Source of the DNA: Robiginitomaculum sp.
GTDB lineage: Bacteria; Pseudomonadota; Alphaproteobacteria; Caulobacterales; Maricaulaceae
DNA: 64,000 nt
Reading direction: 5' to 3'
Assembly: GCA_002733605.1 (NCBI GenBank)
Contig: NVWK01000004.1
Span: forward strand, 186,001 to 250,000
Part shown: positions 9,692 to 18,854 of the stretch, in pieces
Numbering within the stretch: position 1 is the stretch's first letter
Layout of the letters: every line of letters starts with the position of its first letter
Notes under the pieces: generated by a model
Told to the model about the DNA's origin: nothing
Databases searched by the model: none
The model's input: the letters and a program-made list of their open reading frames with translations, nothing else
Position numbers and translations under genes: made by a program

Positions 9692-9736
9692 GCGTGCTTG
9701 CCTATGTTAGGTATTGCCTATGGATGGGCAAGACGC
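9692..9736. other. Stem-loop 1 in the 9.4-10.0 kb non-coding region
   Basis: GCGT and CTTGCC (9692-9702, with one bulged G) pair with GGCAAG and ACGC (9727-9736). The loop contains a second small stem, TAGG/CCTA. No T-run follows on either side, so it is not a simple terminator. Confidence 0.55.
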
Positions 9737-9784
9737 AGAAAAGCCTCAGGCTAAGTATTTACAAAAATACAGGCCGGAGACCCA

Positions 9785-9841
9785 GAAAGCATGGCATTTT
9801 TTTTGGTTGCCCCACATCAACCCAACACTTGCCATGCTTTC
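9785..9841. other. Stem-loop 2: 12-base perfect inverted repeat
   Basis: GAAAGCATGGCA (9785-9796) pairs perfectly with TGCCATGCTTTC (9830-9841). Inside, GGTTG and CAACC form a second stem, separated from the outer arm by a run of eight T. The nested arrangement suggests an RNA structure or a remnant of a small palindromic element. Confidence 0.6.
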
Positions 9842-9994
9842 GATTCCGCCACCTATTACAATCATAGGCACATAAAAACGAAACTACTCCCTTACTGTGT
9901 TTTCAGCTTTCCCAATGTGGGGCGCCTCTATACAAGGGCCGCTCGTAAAGGCGTCAGGGCGGCCATAACAGCCCTCGAATAGAATGAAGAAATA

Positions 9995-11629
9995 ATGCCG
10001 AACCAGAATATCCAGACCGAGACCCTGTTAAAAACGATCGCCGATTCCGGCTGTCTGGGTAATTCTATGCGCCAACATGATTTGTTGAAATACTTACTGA
10101 TTGAAGAACGTGCAGGGAGAGGCAATCGTATCAAAGCGTATTCCATAGCGATTGATGTGCTGGGGCGCGGGGAAGATTTTGACAATAGCCTTGATAGCAT
10201 CGTCCGGGTCGAGATGCACAAATTACGTAAGAATTTACAGGCCTTCAACCAAAAATCCGGTAGCTTTAACATCGTTATTCCCAAAGCCAGCTACCGTATC
10301 ACAATTCTGGCCAGCCCGAACAATACGGCGTCCTTTTTTTCCAAATTTAAGAGCCCAATCATTGCGACTAGCATATTGGTGTTGAGTGTAGTGGCTTGCG
10401 CAGGGATGCTTTTTGCAACAAAAACAGGCATCATACACACACATGAGAGCGCCCAGTCTTGTTCGGCTGAAAAACCTAATTTGAAGTTGATACCCACCCA
10501 CATCATCGGTGCTGAAGCACTGATCCCGGGCACCGCCTTACTGGTTGATAATTATCTCCATACCGGGTTTTCCCAATATAAAATGGCAAACTTGGTTTCG
10601 GCGACAACAGATTGCAGCTCTTCAGGGTCTCCTTTTTATATTCTGGAAACAAAGGTTTTTGCAACGGCAGAACAGCCATATATTTCTATACTCGTCCAAC
10701 ATGGGTCGAGCCATAATATTATATTTTCCGAAAAAATAGAATTTCCCAAAAATAGTAAAGTTTTGCCAGAGCAAATAAAATGGCGGTTTTATCAAACGGC
10801 CACCAAACTTATAAATGCCGATGGCCTGCTGCTCAATGATGCGACGACCCGTATATGGGCATCTGCCCGCGCTAAACAAGACTATCAATGTCTGGAACTG
10901 GCCTTCAAACACTATACCCTATTTGCAACAAAGCATTACCAAAATGCATTCAAATGTACGCGAAATGCCGTGCGTAGGGGCACAGAAATCCCTGAATTTT
11001 ATGGGTTCCTTGCTACTTTTTATATCGAGCAAGCCCGTAACAACCAACCAAGCACCATCATGGATCCTATGGGGGAGGCCGAAAGATTATTAAATATTGC
11101 CGAAGGCATTCATGCACTAAACCCCGAAATTTTGTCTGCGGGTCTGCTCATGCGCGCATTACAACCAGAGACCAATACAGAAGAGCTTAAACATTTGATA
11201 AAGGTGCTCGTTCAACAAAATCCGTATAACCCGCATACCCTGCTGAGAGTTTCGCAAATCTCGGGCGGGAAGATTGGAAACTGGGAACAGGCTAAAGCCT
11301 ATGAAACCACAGCCTTTAAGCTTGATGATAGTCGTGCTTTTGATTTTTACTATGTAGATTTTGCGTATGCTTTTTTATTCTTAAGCCCACAAGAGGCGTA
11401 TGAAAATGCCCTTAGAATATATTACCCAAAATCCAAACTTGCCAGTATCGCAAATTTGGCGGCCGCGAACAAAGCTGGCAAATTTGCCCATGCCCAAAAG
11501 TGCAAAAATGATTTACAAGCTCTGGGCCTTTCCTCAGTGGTCGATTATATTGCTCTCATCAAAATGAATAATTATGAGACCAAGCTTAATGACGAATTGA
11601 TTAAATGGGTCAGCGTTGAAATCGAGTAA
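9995..11629 (+). CDS. Membrane-tethered regulator: N-terminal DNA-binding-like domain, one TM helix, TPR-like tail
   Basis: The 544-residue protein has three parts. Residues about 17-105 match a domain common in alphaproteobacterial regulators and cyclase/TPR proteins, with the hallmark LLKYLLIEE, GRGNRIKAYSIAIDVLGR, DSIVRVEMHKLRK and IPKASY. Residues about 121-142 form a single membrane helix. The remainder, probably periplasmic, has helical repeat segments resembling TPRs (for example around ELAFKHYTLFATKHYQNAF). The layout resembles ToxR/CadC-type membrane regulators, but the target and signal are unknown. The gene is more AT-rich than its neighbours and stands alone. Confidence 0.65.
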   Translation: MPNQNIQTETLLKTIADSGCLGNSMRQHDLLKYLLIEERAGRGNRIKAYSIAIDVLGRGEDFDNSLDSIVRVEMHKLRKNLQAFNQKSGSFNIVIPKASYRITILASPNNTASFFSKFKSPIIATSILVLSVVACAGMLFATKTGIIHTHESAQSCSAEKPNLKLIPTHIIGAEALIPGTALLVDNYLHTGFSQYKMANLVSATTDCSSSGSPFYILETKVFATAEQPYISILVQHGSSHNIIFSEKIEFPKNSKVLPEQIKWRFYQTATKLINADGLLLNDATTRIWASARAKQDYQCLELAFKHYTLFATKHYQNAFKCTRNAVRRGTEIPEFYGFLATFYIEQARNNQPSTIMDPMGEAERLLNIAEGIHALNPEILSAGLLMRALQPETNTEELKHLIKVLVQQNPYNPHTLLRVSQISGGKIGNWEQAKAYETTAFKLDDSRAFDFYYVDFAYAFLFLSPQEAYENALRIYYPKSKLASIANLAAANKAGKFAHAQKCKNDLQALGLSSVVDYIALIKMNNYETKLNDELIKWVSVEIE

Positions 11630-11642
11630 CGCCCTCCCCGTT

Positions 11643-12839
11643 TTACAGCTGTGCTTTTAAGGCCTCGACCAGATCGGTTTTCTCCCAGCTAAATCCGCCG
11701 TCCTCAGTTGGCTGCCGCCCAAAATGACCATAGGCCGATGTGCGGGCGTAAATTGGCTTGTTCAGATCCAGATGTTTGCGAATACCGCGCGGAGTGAGAG
11801 AGACCACATTGCGAATGGCCGCTTCAACAGCATCTTCACTGGCCTGACCCTTGCCGCCCATGTCCACATAGATAGAGGTTGGTTCTGCCACGCCAATTGC
11901 GTAGGAAAGCTGGATATTGACCCAATCGGAAATTCCAGCTGCCACAATATTTTTGGCTAGATAACGGGCCATATAGGCGGCACTACGGTCTACTTTTGTC
12001 GGGTCTTTGCCTGAAAATGCGCCGCCGCCATGCGGGGCCGCGCCGCCATATGTATCGACAATAATTTTACGCCCGGTCAGACCACTATCCCCGTCCGGCC
12101 CGCCAATGACAAATTTTCCCGTCGGGTTAATATGCCAAACTGTTTCGTCGGTAATCCAGCCTTCCGGCATCACTTCATAAATATAGGGTTTGACCAAGTC
12201 GGCAACATCGGCCGAGCTCATGTTTACGTCCAGATGCTGGGTGGAGAGCACAATGGCAGAGGCGGCAACGGGCTTGCCGTTTTCATAGCGCACACTGACT
12301 TGGCTTTTGGCGTCCGGGCCCAATTGGGTTACGCCTTCCGTTTTACGGGCTTTGGCCAAACGTTGCAGGATTTTGTGACTGTAATGGATTGGCGCAGGCA
12401 TAAGCACCGGTGTTTCCTTACAGGCATAGCCAAACATAATGCCCTGATCACCAGCGCCTTCTTCAACGTGTAGGCCAGTGCCCTGATCAACACCTTGGGC
12501 AATATCGACACTTTGGGCGTGGAGCAAAATTTCAATGTCAGCGGTTTGCCAGTGAAACCCGTCCTGCTCATAGCCAATATCTTTAATGGCGGCCCGTGCG
12601 CGTTCGATGATCATATCTGTGGTGATTTTATCGCTGCCCCGAGTCTCGCCCGCCACAATGACTTTATTGGTTGTGGTCATGGTTTCGGCGGCAACCCGTA
12701 CATCCCACGGGCTCATCCCGTCTTTGATGCTCTCGCGGAAATACAGATCGACGATTTCGTCTGAAATCCGGTCTGCAACCTTATCAGGGTGCCCCTCTGC
12801 TACAGATTCAGAGGTAAAGTAATATGTTTGGCGGCTCAT
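11643..12839 (-). CDS. metK: S-adenosylmethionine synthetase
   Basis: MetK makes S-adenosylmethionine from methionine and ATP in the cytoplasm. The 398-residue product begins [20 protein letters not shown], the family N-terminal signature with the ATP-binding histidine. It also carries [13 protein letters not shown] and [19 protein letters not shown], the phosphate-binding loop. GGAGAG lies just upstream of the ATG. It follows ahcY on the same strand with about 100 bases between them, so synthesis and recycling of the methyl donor cycle are linked. Confidence 0.97.
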   Translation of the reverse strand: MSRQTYYFTSESVAEGHPDKVADRISDEIVDLYFRESIKDGMSPWDVRVAAETMTTTNKVIVAGETRGSDKITTDMIIERARAAIKDIGYEQDGFHWQTADIEILLHAQSVDIAQGVDQGTGLHVEEGAGDQGIMFGYACKETPVLMPAPIHYSHKILQRLAKARKTEGVTQLGPDAKSQVSVRYENGKPVAASAIVLSTQHLDVNMSSADVADLVKPYIYEVMPEGWITDETVWHINPTGKFVIGGPDGDSGLTGRKIIVDTYGGAAPHGGGAFSGKDPTKVDRSAAYMARYLAKNIVAAGISDWVNIQLSYAIGVAEPTSIYVDMGGKGQASEDAVEAAIRNVVSLTPRGIRKHLDLNKPIYARTSAYGHFGRQPTEDGGFSWEKTDLVEALKAQL

Positions 12840-12899
12840 GGCGCTCTCCAGGTTTTAAGGCTCTTCGCTTTTTATTATTATATAGAGGCCTGGTGTGGT

Positions 12900-12921
12900 G
12901 GCGGTACAGGATTGCACCGCC
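12900..12921 (-). other. Hairpin between ahcY and metK
   Basis: A 6-base perfect stem (GGCGGT/ACCGCC) with a 10-base loop lies in the leader between ahcY and metK. On the coding strand it is not followed by a T-run. A second, bulged stem (AGGCCTCT with AGAGCCT) lies closer to metK. It could be an attenuator, a weak terminator or an mRNA processing signal. Confidence 0.35.
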
Positions 12922-12938
12922 AAAAATGTATGTTTAAA

Positions 12939-14225
12939 TTAGTATCTATAGTGCTCCGGCTTGAAAGGTCCTGCAACGGGCAGGCCCAAATATTCGGCTT
13001 GATCTTTTGAAAGTTCTGTCAATTTCACACCGAGTTTTTCCAAGTGCAAGCGGGCGACTTTTTCGTCCAGATGCTTTGGCAATACATAGACTTTGTTTTC
13101 ATAGTTTTGGCAATTTTCCCAAAGCTCGATCTGGGCCAGAACCTGATTGGTAAAGCTGGCAGACATGACGAAGCTTGGATGGCCGGTGCCACAGCCAAGA
13201 TTGACCAACCGGCCTTCGGCCAGAATAATCAGACGCTTACCGTCAGGGAAGACGACCTCGTCCACTTGCGGTTTGACATTTTCCCATGTGTAATTGCGTA
13301 GAGCTTCGATTTGGATTTCACTGTCGAAATGGCCGATATTACAAACGATGGCGCGGTCTTTCATCTTGCGCATATGCTCAACCGTGATGATGTCTTTGTT
13401 GCCGGTTGCGGTGACGAAAATATCGCCGGTTGCCGCCGCTTCATCCATGGTGACAACTTCATAGCCTTCCATGGCAGCTTGCAGGGCACAGATCGGATCA
13501 ATTTCGGTTACTTTCACGCGTGCGCCCTGAGAGCGCAGGCTTGCGGCAGAGCCTTTACCGACATCGCCAAATCCGGCAACGACAGCAATTTTACCGGCCA
13601 TCATCACATCGGTGGCGCGTTTAATGCCGTCCACGAGGCTCTCTTTACAGCCGTAAAGATTATCAAATTTGGACTTGGTGACACTGTCATTTACATTAAT
13701 GGCAGGCACGGTCAGGGTGCCGTTTTTCTCCATTTCATACAGGCGCATCACACCGGTTGTCGTCTCTTCCGAGAGGCCACGGACATCCTTCATTAGCTCT
13801 GGATATTCCGTGTGCATCAGAACGGTTAAATCGCCGCCATCATCCAAAATCATATTTGGAACCCAGCCATCCGGGCCTTTGATCGTCGCGTGAATGCACT
13901 TCCAGAACTCTTCATCTGTCAGGCCTTTCCAAGCATATACAGGCACGCCTGTGACCGCAATTGCGGCGGCTGCCTGATCCTGGGTCGAGAAAATATTACA
14001 TGAAGACCAGCGCACTTCGGCGCCCAAAGCGGTCAGTGTCTCGATCAGCACAGCCGTCTGGATGGTCATATGCAGACACCCGGCAATGCGCGCGCCTTTC
14101 AAGGGTTGTGCCTGTCCATATTCTTCGCGTAATGCCATCAAACCCGGCATTTCGGTCTCGGCAATATTAATTTCTTTGCGGCCCCAATCCGCGAGCTTTA
14201 TGTCAGCAACTTTGTAATCGGTCAT
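12939..14225 (-). CDS. ahcY: Adenosylhomocysteinase (SAH hydrolase)
   Basis: The enzyme splits S-adenosylhomocysteine to adenosine and homocysteine with bound NAD, relieving product inhibition of methyltransferases. The 428 residues cover the whole family. The NAD-binding loop [20 protein letters not shown] is present, with [20 protein letters not shown] following, and the C-terminus ends in PFKPEHYRY, the strictly conserved family tail. It is upstream of metK on the same strand. The intergenic region to the divergent PilZ gene is strongly AT-rich and probably holds both promoters. I see no SAH or SAM riboswitch there. Confidence 0.97.
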   Translation of the reverse strand: MTDYKVADIKLADWGRKEINIAETEMPGLMALREEYGQAQPLKGARIAGCLHMTIQTAVLIETLTALGAEVRWSSCNIFSTQDQAAAAIAVTGVPVYAWKGLTDEEFWKCIHATIKGPDGWVPNMILDDGGDLTVLMHTEYPELMKDVRGLSEETTTGVMRLYEMEKNGTLTVPAINVNDSVTKSKFDNLYGCKESLVDGIKRATDVMMAGKIAVVAGFGDVGKGSAASLRSQGARVKVTEIDPICALQAAMEGYEVVTMDEAAATGDIFVTATGNKDIITVEHMRKMKDRAIVCNIGHFDSEIQIEALRNYTWENVKPQVDEVVFPDGKRLIILAEGRLVNLGCGTGHPSFVMSASFTNQVLAQIELWENCQNYENKVYVLPKHLDEKVARLHLEKLGVKLTELSKDQAEYLGLPVAGPFKPEHYRY

Positions 14226-14400
14226 GTCGTGGTTCCTAGGAAGAAGGGAGAAAACTTGGTTAATGTAGTTGTATAACGTATATTTAGTTAATGGAACTTT
14301 TAAAGAAAAATTTAATCATAAATTGAGTGTTTATACTTTTTTTACAATTAAAGGTTATCGTTTAATTTATGTGAGGGCGACGCAAGAATAAGGACCTCGC

Positions 14401-14757
14401 ATGTCTAATAGAAAATCATCCTTCGGGCGCAGAGAGACGCTTCAGTATTCTCCGTCTCCGATTGTCGGGCGCACACCCAAAGTCGCGCGCCAAGAACCCA
14501 AATGTTATTTACAACGCCGCCTTGAGCCGACCAGAACTGTGCAGCTTAAGAAGGTTAAACTGGTTTTCAATAACGGCTTTAGTACGTCTGATGCCATTCT
14601 GCGTGATCTTTCGCCAAATGGCGCAAAAATCGAATCCCAAGACGCCTTACATATTCCAGATACCTTCATCATGGAAAGCGCGTGCGGAACCCTCAACAAA
14701 ATCTGTTACCGCGTGTGGCGCAAAGGAAATTTCATCGGGGTGAAGTTTTCGCCTTAG
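14401..14757 (+). CDS. PilZ-domain protein (putative c-di-GMP receptor)
   Basis: This small cytoplasmic protein of 118 residues is essentially a single PilZ domain after a basic, disordered N-terminus of about 35 residues. The arginine motif lies around RRLEPTR and the second ligand motif is the DLSPNG block (pattern DxSxxG). Both are needed for cyclic di-GMP binding in the family. The end, YRVWRKGNFIGVKFS, is the usual closing beta strand. It is transcribed away from ahcY and stands alone, so the process it controls is unknown. AAGGA lies before the ATG. Confidence 0.8.
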   Translation: MSNRKSSFGRRETLQYSPSPIVGRTPKVARQEPKCYLQRRLEPTRTVQLKKVKLVFNNGFSTSDAILRDLSPNGAKIESQDALHIPDTFIMESACGTLNKICYRVWRKGNFIGVKFSP

Positions 14758-14852
14758 GGGCGGTATAGGGGTTGCATGTGCACATTGCAAAATGGTGGCG
14801 AGCCTTGCGTGTTCGTCTGCAACATCCTAGCCTGAATATTCATTAGCAAAAA

Positions 14853-14881
14853 AAATGCCCTCTCAGCGCAGACGGGCATTT
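14853..14881 (-). terminator. Rho-independent terminator, best read on the minus strand
   Basis: AAATGCCC (14853-14860) pairs with GGGCATTT (14874-14881). On the minus strand the stem is followed by about eight T. On the plus strand only three T follow, so it is a weak terminator for the PilZ gene. No minus-strand gene lies immediately upstream to use it. Confidence 0.65.
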
Positions 14882-15081
14882 GCACGGGACTTTGGGGGCA
14901 TGAAGCTTGGGTATGGAGCTTGGGGATATTTGCTAAATAGACTCAGCATGTGATTTGGGTAGCTCCCGAATTTCTTGGGTCACTGAATAGGCAAAAGCAC
15001 TTCTTGTGTTGCATCAACGGTATGGCCCAACGCCTATGTTGGGGTCATATGAAATCGTTGATACACACACAAGGAATTATT
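14882..15081. other. Non-coding stretch before the zinc-ribbon gene
   Basis: Together with 14758-14852 this makes a gap of more than 300 bases. Apart from the terminator-like hairpin I see no gene, only AT-rich sequence leading to the AAGGA ribosome site before 15082. It marks the left edge of an AT-rich patch. Confidence 0.4.
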
Positions 15082-15396
15082 ATGGCTTTAATTGAATGCA
15101 AAGAATGCACTAAGGAATTTAGTGATAATGCAAAATCATGCCCTCATTGCGGCAACCCAATTGGAGAACAAACTAAGAAAATATATACAGATGACACTGG
15201 TAAATCTCGCGCTGCTACAGAAGAAGAAATGAAGCGAGACAACCCTGATTTGTACATTAAGATGCGCCAACTCAAGCATACAGAGAATACGAAACCACCT
15301 ATGAGCGGAGGCCAACTCTTCCTTTGGATTTTCTTGGCATTGCTGTTCTTCTTTGTTGGATTGCCGGTGCTTTCATTCCTTTCAATATTTATATAA
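15082..15396 (+). CDS. Small zinc-ribbon membrane protein
   Basis: The protein is 104 residues. The ATG at 15082 is preceded by AAGGA at the right distance. The frame is open further up, but without family-like sequence. The N-terminus has two CxxC pairs (CKEC and CPHC) about 14 residues apart, forming a zinc ribbon typical of small DUF-type membrane proteins. A charged linker follows, then a hydrophobic C-terminal segment (about residues 78-104) that should span the membrane once. The function is unknown. Base composition is clearly more AT-rich than the chromosome around it. Confidence 0.7.
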   Translation: MALIECKECTKEFSDNAKSCPHCGNPIGEQTKKIYTDDTGKSRAATEEEMKRDNPDLYIKMRQLKHTENTKPPMSGGQLFLWIFLALLFFFVGLPVLSFLSIFI

Positions 15397-15579
15397 TCAT
15401 TTTGAACAGAGGAATAATATAATTATACAACCGAAGGTTTTGTGCGATAGTGCACTGTTGAAAAATTGAATAGCCTTGGAAAGCAAACCGGCTATAGATT
15501 TTACTAAGATTAAATCAGGAAATCACTTAAGGCGTTGTTGAAAAATTTTGTTTTATCCGGTGTGAATTTGGAGAAAAAT

Positions 15580-17115
15580 ATGCGTATATTATCTATTGTG
15601 TTTGGAATAATTGCTTTTGGCCTAGCGAGTAATGCTGTAGGTCAAGAAACTGACTATGGTAAGGTATTTGATGGCTTACAAACTCAACAAACCTCAATAA
15701 ACTTTGAGGATTTAAAACCAAAGTTACTGTCAAAGCAACTGAATGCCCTGCAGTGTAAACAATACCGAAAACTCATATCAGATGGCAACCCACAAGCCTT
15801 GATATTCGCAATTACTCTGAATTCAATTACGATGAGAGTAAACATGCAATGCAGAGTTTTCCCTCCACAAGAAGAACAAATATGCTTAGCTCCAGATAGG
15901 GTAAGTGAATTAACCAGCGACCCTGAAGCATTGTACTTATTTTCCAAAAACATTACGGGTATCAAGCGGTCAAGCTGTTATAATCAGTATTATAATAAAG
16001 GCATCAAGTATCTGAAGCAATCTGCAGACCTAGATTATACAAGAGCACAAACTGAGTATGCTCTACACCTTCTGCATGAAATGCGGCGACCATCGTATGG
16101 TTATGTAAACCCACGAATAAATTATGGTCAAAACTTAAGCCCAACTCAAAAAGGCCGCCAAGCATTCATTTATCTCAATAAAGCTGCAGAAAAAGGAGAT
16201 ATTGTTGCCATAGATTTACTCAAAAAATCATTTGATTATGAAGTACCAAGAAAACCTATTGTTTCGGCGAAAACACCCGCAATAGCCGAAAATCAGATTA
16301 TTAATGAACAAACGAAACTACCTGCCCCTTCCTCACATACACCCACAGTCAGCAAGGGCTCTCAAGACACTATAGTCAAAACAGAAGAACCTCTTTATAT
16401 GCGCTACGTTATAGTGCCTCAATTGAATTTCAGGGATGCTCCAAAAGGAGTTAAATTAGGTGCGTTTATCTTGGGTGAACAAGTAAAAGTGTATGAAGAA
16501 AAAGGAGATTGGTTAAGAATAGTAACATATACGTACGGTTCTGTTTGGATACATAGGGATTATGTGTCGCATAAAGAACCAAAACCTATACCTAAAACAG
16601 TGGTAGCATCTAAACCTGTCTCAATAAATGTGCCGTCCGATAGCGCATCATATTATTTATTGTCCAAAACTAAAATGAGTTCTGGGAACTGGAACGCTGT
16701 GACAAAAAGAAATGGGAGTTCTGGCACCAGTTATTCTCGTCGGGAAATAAATTGCCGAGCGCAAACTTTTAGATATTTAGGTGATGGTGACACAATTAAG
16801 GAAATGAACGGGTATTATAATAAAGGCCATATGGCTGATTTAGTAACGGGTTCAATATCGTACCATGTAGTTCAACATGTTTGCAGAAATTCAAACTCAA
16901 TGACCTCAACGAAAAGTAAGAAAAAATCTACTCAACCCAAAGCCGTACGTAAAACATACGGTTCAGGTTATGATGGACAATACTTTGAAGCTGAAGATAA
17001 TGGGCAAGCCGATATTTGTTGGCTTATTGGCAATGCAGGACTGGCTGAAGGTCAAGCACAGATCGATAAATGGAAAGCAAGAAGTAGAAAGCATAATTGC
17101 CGATGGACGGATTGA
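15580..17115 (+). CDS. Secreted protein with Sel1-like repeats and an SH3b domain
   Basis: The protein is 511 residues. I chose the ATG at 15580 because GGAG precedes it and it opens a signal peptide (MRILSIVFGIIAFGLASNA). The middle has helical repeats like Sel1 (YLKQSADLDYTRAQTEYALH and YLNKAAEKGDIVAIDLLKK). Around residues 280-340 there is a bacterial SH3 domain (NFRDAPKGVKLGAF, then GDWLRIV and VWIHRDYV). A Cys-containing region with RYLGDGDT and a short Cys-rich tail follow. It may act at the cell wall or surface. Codon use is strongly AT-biased, suggesting transfer. Confidence 0.65.
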   Translation: MRILSIVFGIIAFGLASNAVGQETDYGKVFDGLQTQQTSINFEDLKPKLLSKQLNALQCKQYRKLISDGNPQALIFAITLNSITMRVNMQCRVFPPQEEQICLAPDRVSELTSDPEALYLFSKNITGIKRSSCYNQYYNKGIKYLKQSADLDYTRAQTEYALHLLHEMRRPSYGYVNPRINYGQNLSPTQKGRQAFIYLNKAAEKGDIVAIDLLKKSFDYEVPRKPIVSAKTPAIAENQIINEQTKLPAPSSHTPTVSKGSQDTIVKTEEPLYMRYVIVPQLNFRDAPKGVKLGAFILGEQVKVYEEKGDWLRIVTYTYGSVWIHRDYVSHKEPKPIPKTVVASKPVSINVPSDSASYYLLSKTKMSSGNWNAVTKRNGSSGTSYSRREINCRAQTFRYLGDGDTIKEMNGYYNKGHMADLVTGSISYHVVQHVCRNSNSMTSTKSKKKSTQPKAVRKTYGSGYDGQYFEAEDNGQADICWLIGNAGLAEGQAQIDKWKARSRKHNCRWTD

Positions 17116-17324
17116 ACGGCAATTTACAATTTGCATCAGGGCTTAGGAGCATTACACATGCTCTTGATGTTTCTATTTTCGATGAAACGCGGCCTAAGAA
17201 TTTACTAGCAAACCCACATCAAGAGGTACAACAACACCCAAAATAATATGTGGTATAAAATGTGGGATATAAAAATATATAAACCTATAAAATAACGCCA
17301 TCATTGGTAAAAACAAAGAAAACG

Positions 17325-17415
17325 TGGAGGTGAGGAAGAGATTCGAACTCTCGGTACGCTATTAACGCACACACGCTTTCCAAGCGTGCGCCTTAAACCA
17401 CTCGGCCACCTCACC
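17325..17415 (-). tRNA. tRNA-Ser (anticodon GGA)
   Basis: On the minus strand the 91-base sequence folds as a class II tRNA. The acceptor is GGTGAGG with CCTCACC, the D arm contains GGCCGAGTGG, the anticodon stem-loop reads CGCTTGGAAAGCG with anticodon GGA, a long variable arm follows, and the T loop is TTCGAAT. CCA is encoded. The discriminator base before CCA is T, whereas G is usual in bacterial tRNA-Ser. Confidence 0.93.
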
Positions 17416-17683
17416 TTAGCTACCCTTCAGGCAGTGGAGTGGAGATATACTCTTTTGGACGCAGGAACAAGCAAATAATCAGCTTTGTGCTGTGCGTAAT
17501 ATACGGGTTTCTATCCGTGCGAAGCCGATCAGAAAACCCAGAGCGGCACATGTCAAACCCACTCGCCGTAAGACAAAGCTTAGTCTGGCAAGGATCATCA
17601 ACAATAGAGTGAACAGCAGGCCTATTTTACAGATGGAAAGTTTCTGCTATATATATCCCAAGGGGACATACGGGGGTACTTTC

Positions 17684-18814
17684 ATGGATGATTTTTGGCC
17701 TACATTAGGGGTTGAAGAAGAATATTTAGTGGTTGATCCACACACACGGGCGGCAAGCGCCTGTCCGCCAGAGGAATTTTTCAAAACCTGTAAAGACGCG
17801 CTGGGCGATTGCGTAACGCCCGAGTTCTTGCAATGCCAAATCGAAGTTGCTACGCCGATTTGCCAAAATGTAAGCGATGCACGAGAGTCCCTGACAAATA
17901 TGCGCGGCACGATCAACCGAATTGCCGAGAAATTTGATCTGCGGCTGATGGCGGCCTCGACCCATCCCTTTACCTCATGGCGCGAACAGAAGCCCACCAA
18001 GGCCGAGCGCTATCACAAGATGGATCAAGATTTAAAGGGGGCGATTCGGCGCATGCTGATTTGTGGCACCCATGTGCATGTGGGTATTCTCGATAGCGGC
18101 CTGCGTATCGATATTATGAACCAGATGCGGTATTTTTTACCCCATATGCTAGCCCTGTCGACCTCGTCTCCGTTTTGGGAGGGCGATATTATGGGGATGA
18201 AATCTTACCGGCTGGCCGTGTTTGACGGCATGCCGCGCACCGGCATTCCCGAAGCCATGGCGTCTATGGGAGAATATGAGCGCCTCGTGGGCGTGTTGAC
18301 CGGAGCCGGTGTGATTGAGGACGCCAGTAAAATCTGGTGGGATATCCGGCCCAGCGTGCGTTTTCCTACTCTGGAAAGCCGGGTGGCGGATATGTGCACC
18401 CGTTTGGAAGATACATTGGCGATTGTGGCCCTGTACCAATGTCTGACCCGGATGTTGGTGGATTTGAAACAGCGCAATATTAAATGGCGGAATTATCCGG
18501 CCCTGCTGATCGCTGAAAACCGGTGGATTGCCCAACGCCACGGGGTCAAGGGCGAGCTTATCGATTTCAGCAAAGGCAAATGCATTCCGTTTAAAGAGTT
18601 GAATGAAGAACTGATCGGGTTTTTGATGCAACACGCGCAAGCTCTGGGGTGTGAGAAGGAACTTTTGCACACGCGTACAATTGCCGAGCGTGGGTCGTCT
18701 GCAGACCGGCAGTTGGAAGTCTATGCGCGCGAAACCGCACAAGGGGTGTCCAAAGACGAGGCCCTGAAGAGGGTGGTAGATCATTTGATCGACGAAACCA
18801 TGTACGGCATTTAG
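17684..18814 (+). CDS. YbdK-type carboxylate-amine ligase (glutamate-cysteine ligase 2 family)
   Basis: The family carries out ATP-dependent ligation of a carboxylate, often glutamate, to an amine. YbdK has weak glutamate-cysteine ligase activity in vitro, and the true substrate here is unknown. I chose the ATG at 17684 because GGGGG precedes it and it gives the family N-terminus TLGVEEEYLVVDPHT. The 376-residue length is normal for the family. Other blocks are CGTHVHVG and WWDIRPSVRFPTLESRVAD. It is followed at 40 bases by an N-formylglutamate amidohydrolase-family gene, a pairing that suggests a joint role in glutamyl-compound metabolism. Confidence 0.88.
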   Translation: MDDFWPTLGVEEEYLVVDPHTRAASACPPEEFFKTCKDALGDCVTPEFLQCQIEVATPICQNVSDARESLTNMRGTINRIAEKFDLRLMAASTHPFTSWREQKPTKAERYHKMDQDLKGAIRRMLICGTHVHVGILDSGLRIDIMNQMRYFLPHMLALSTSSPFWEGDIMGMKSYRLAVFDGMPRTGIPEAMASMGEYERLVGVLTGAGVIEDASKIWWDIRPSVRFPTLESRVADMCTRLEDTLAIVALYQCLTRMLVDLKQRNIKWRNYPALLIAENRWIAQRHGVKGELIDFSKGKCIPFKELNEELIGFLMQHAQALGCEKELLHTRTIAERGSSADRQLEVYARETAQGVSKDEALKRVVDHLIDETMYGI

Positions 18815-18854
18815 GGGTTTACTAAACCCCGAAGCCGCCATAGATGTTGAGCTT

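Larger units (their letters stand above)
9439..9994 (+). other. Long non-coding region with several strong hairpins
   Basis: These 556 bases hold no gene I can support. An open frame of 118 codons exists (9511-9867) but its composition is not protein-like and it runs through both hairpins. The first third is AT-rich, with small palindromes such as ATACAAA/TTTGTAT near 9590. Two long stem-loops follow (9692-9736 and 9785-9841). The region may encode a structured RNA or hold the control region of the gene at 9995. Confidence 0.5.

Noticed and set aside
9511-9867. Open frame of 118 codons between the TetR gene and the membrane regulator
   Set aside because: It has no ribosome site, an unnatural mix of residues, and crosses both long stem-loops. 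I treat the region as non-coding.
12840-12938. SAM or SAH riboswitch in front of metK
   Set aside because: There is a small hairpin but no match to the SAM-II, SAM/SAH or SAH aptamer core that I know. Only the hairpin is reported.
14226-14400. CtrA boxes (TTAA-7-TTAA) between ahcY and the PilZ gene
   Set aside because: Several TTAA pairs are present but at eight or ten bases, not seven, in AT-rich DNA where they arise by chance.
15457-15547. Insertion-sequence ends: GTTGAAAAATT occurs at 15457 and 15537, and resembles some IS6-family ends
   Set aside because: The copies are in direct orientation, only 80 bases apart, and no transposase fragment lies between or near them.
14758-17324. Complete genomic island with attachment repeats
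   Set aside because: I found no second copy of the tRNA-Ser 3' end and no integrase, so only a possible remnant is reported.
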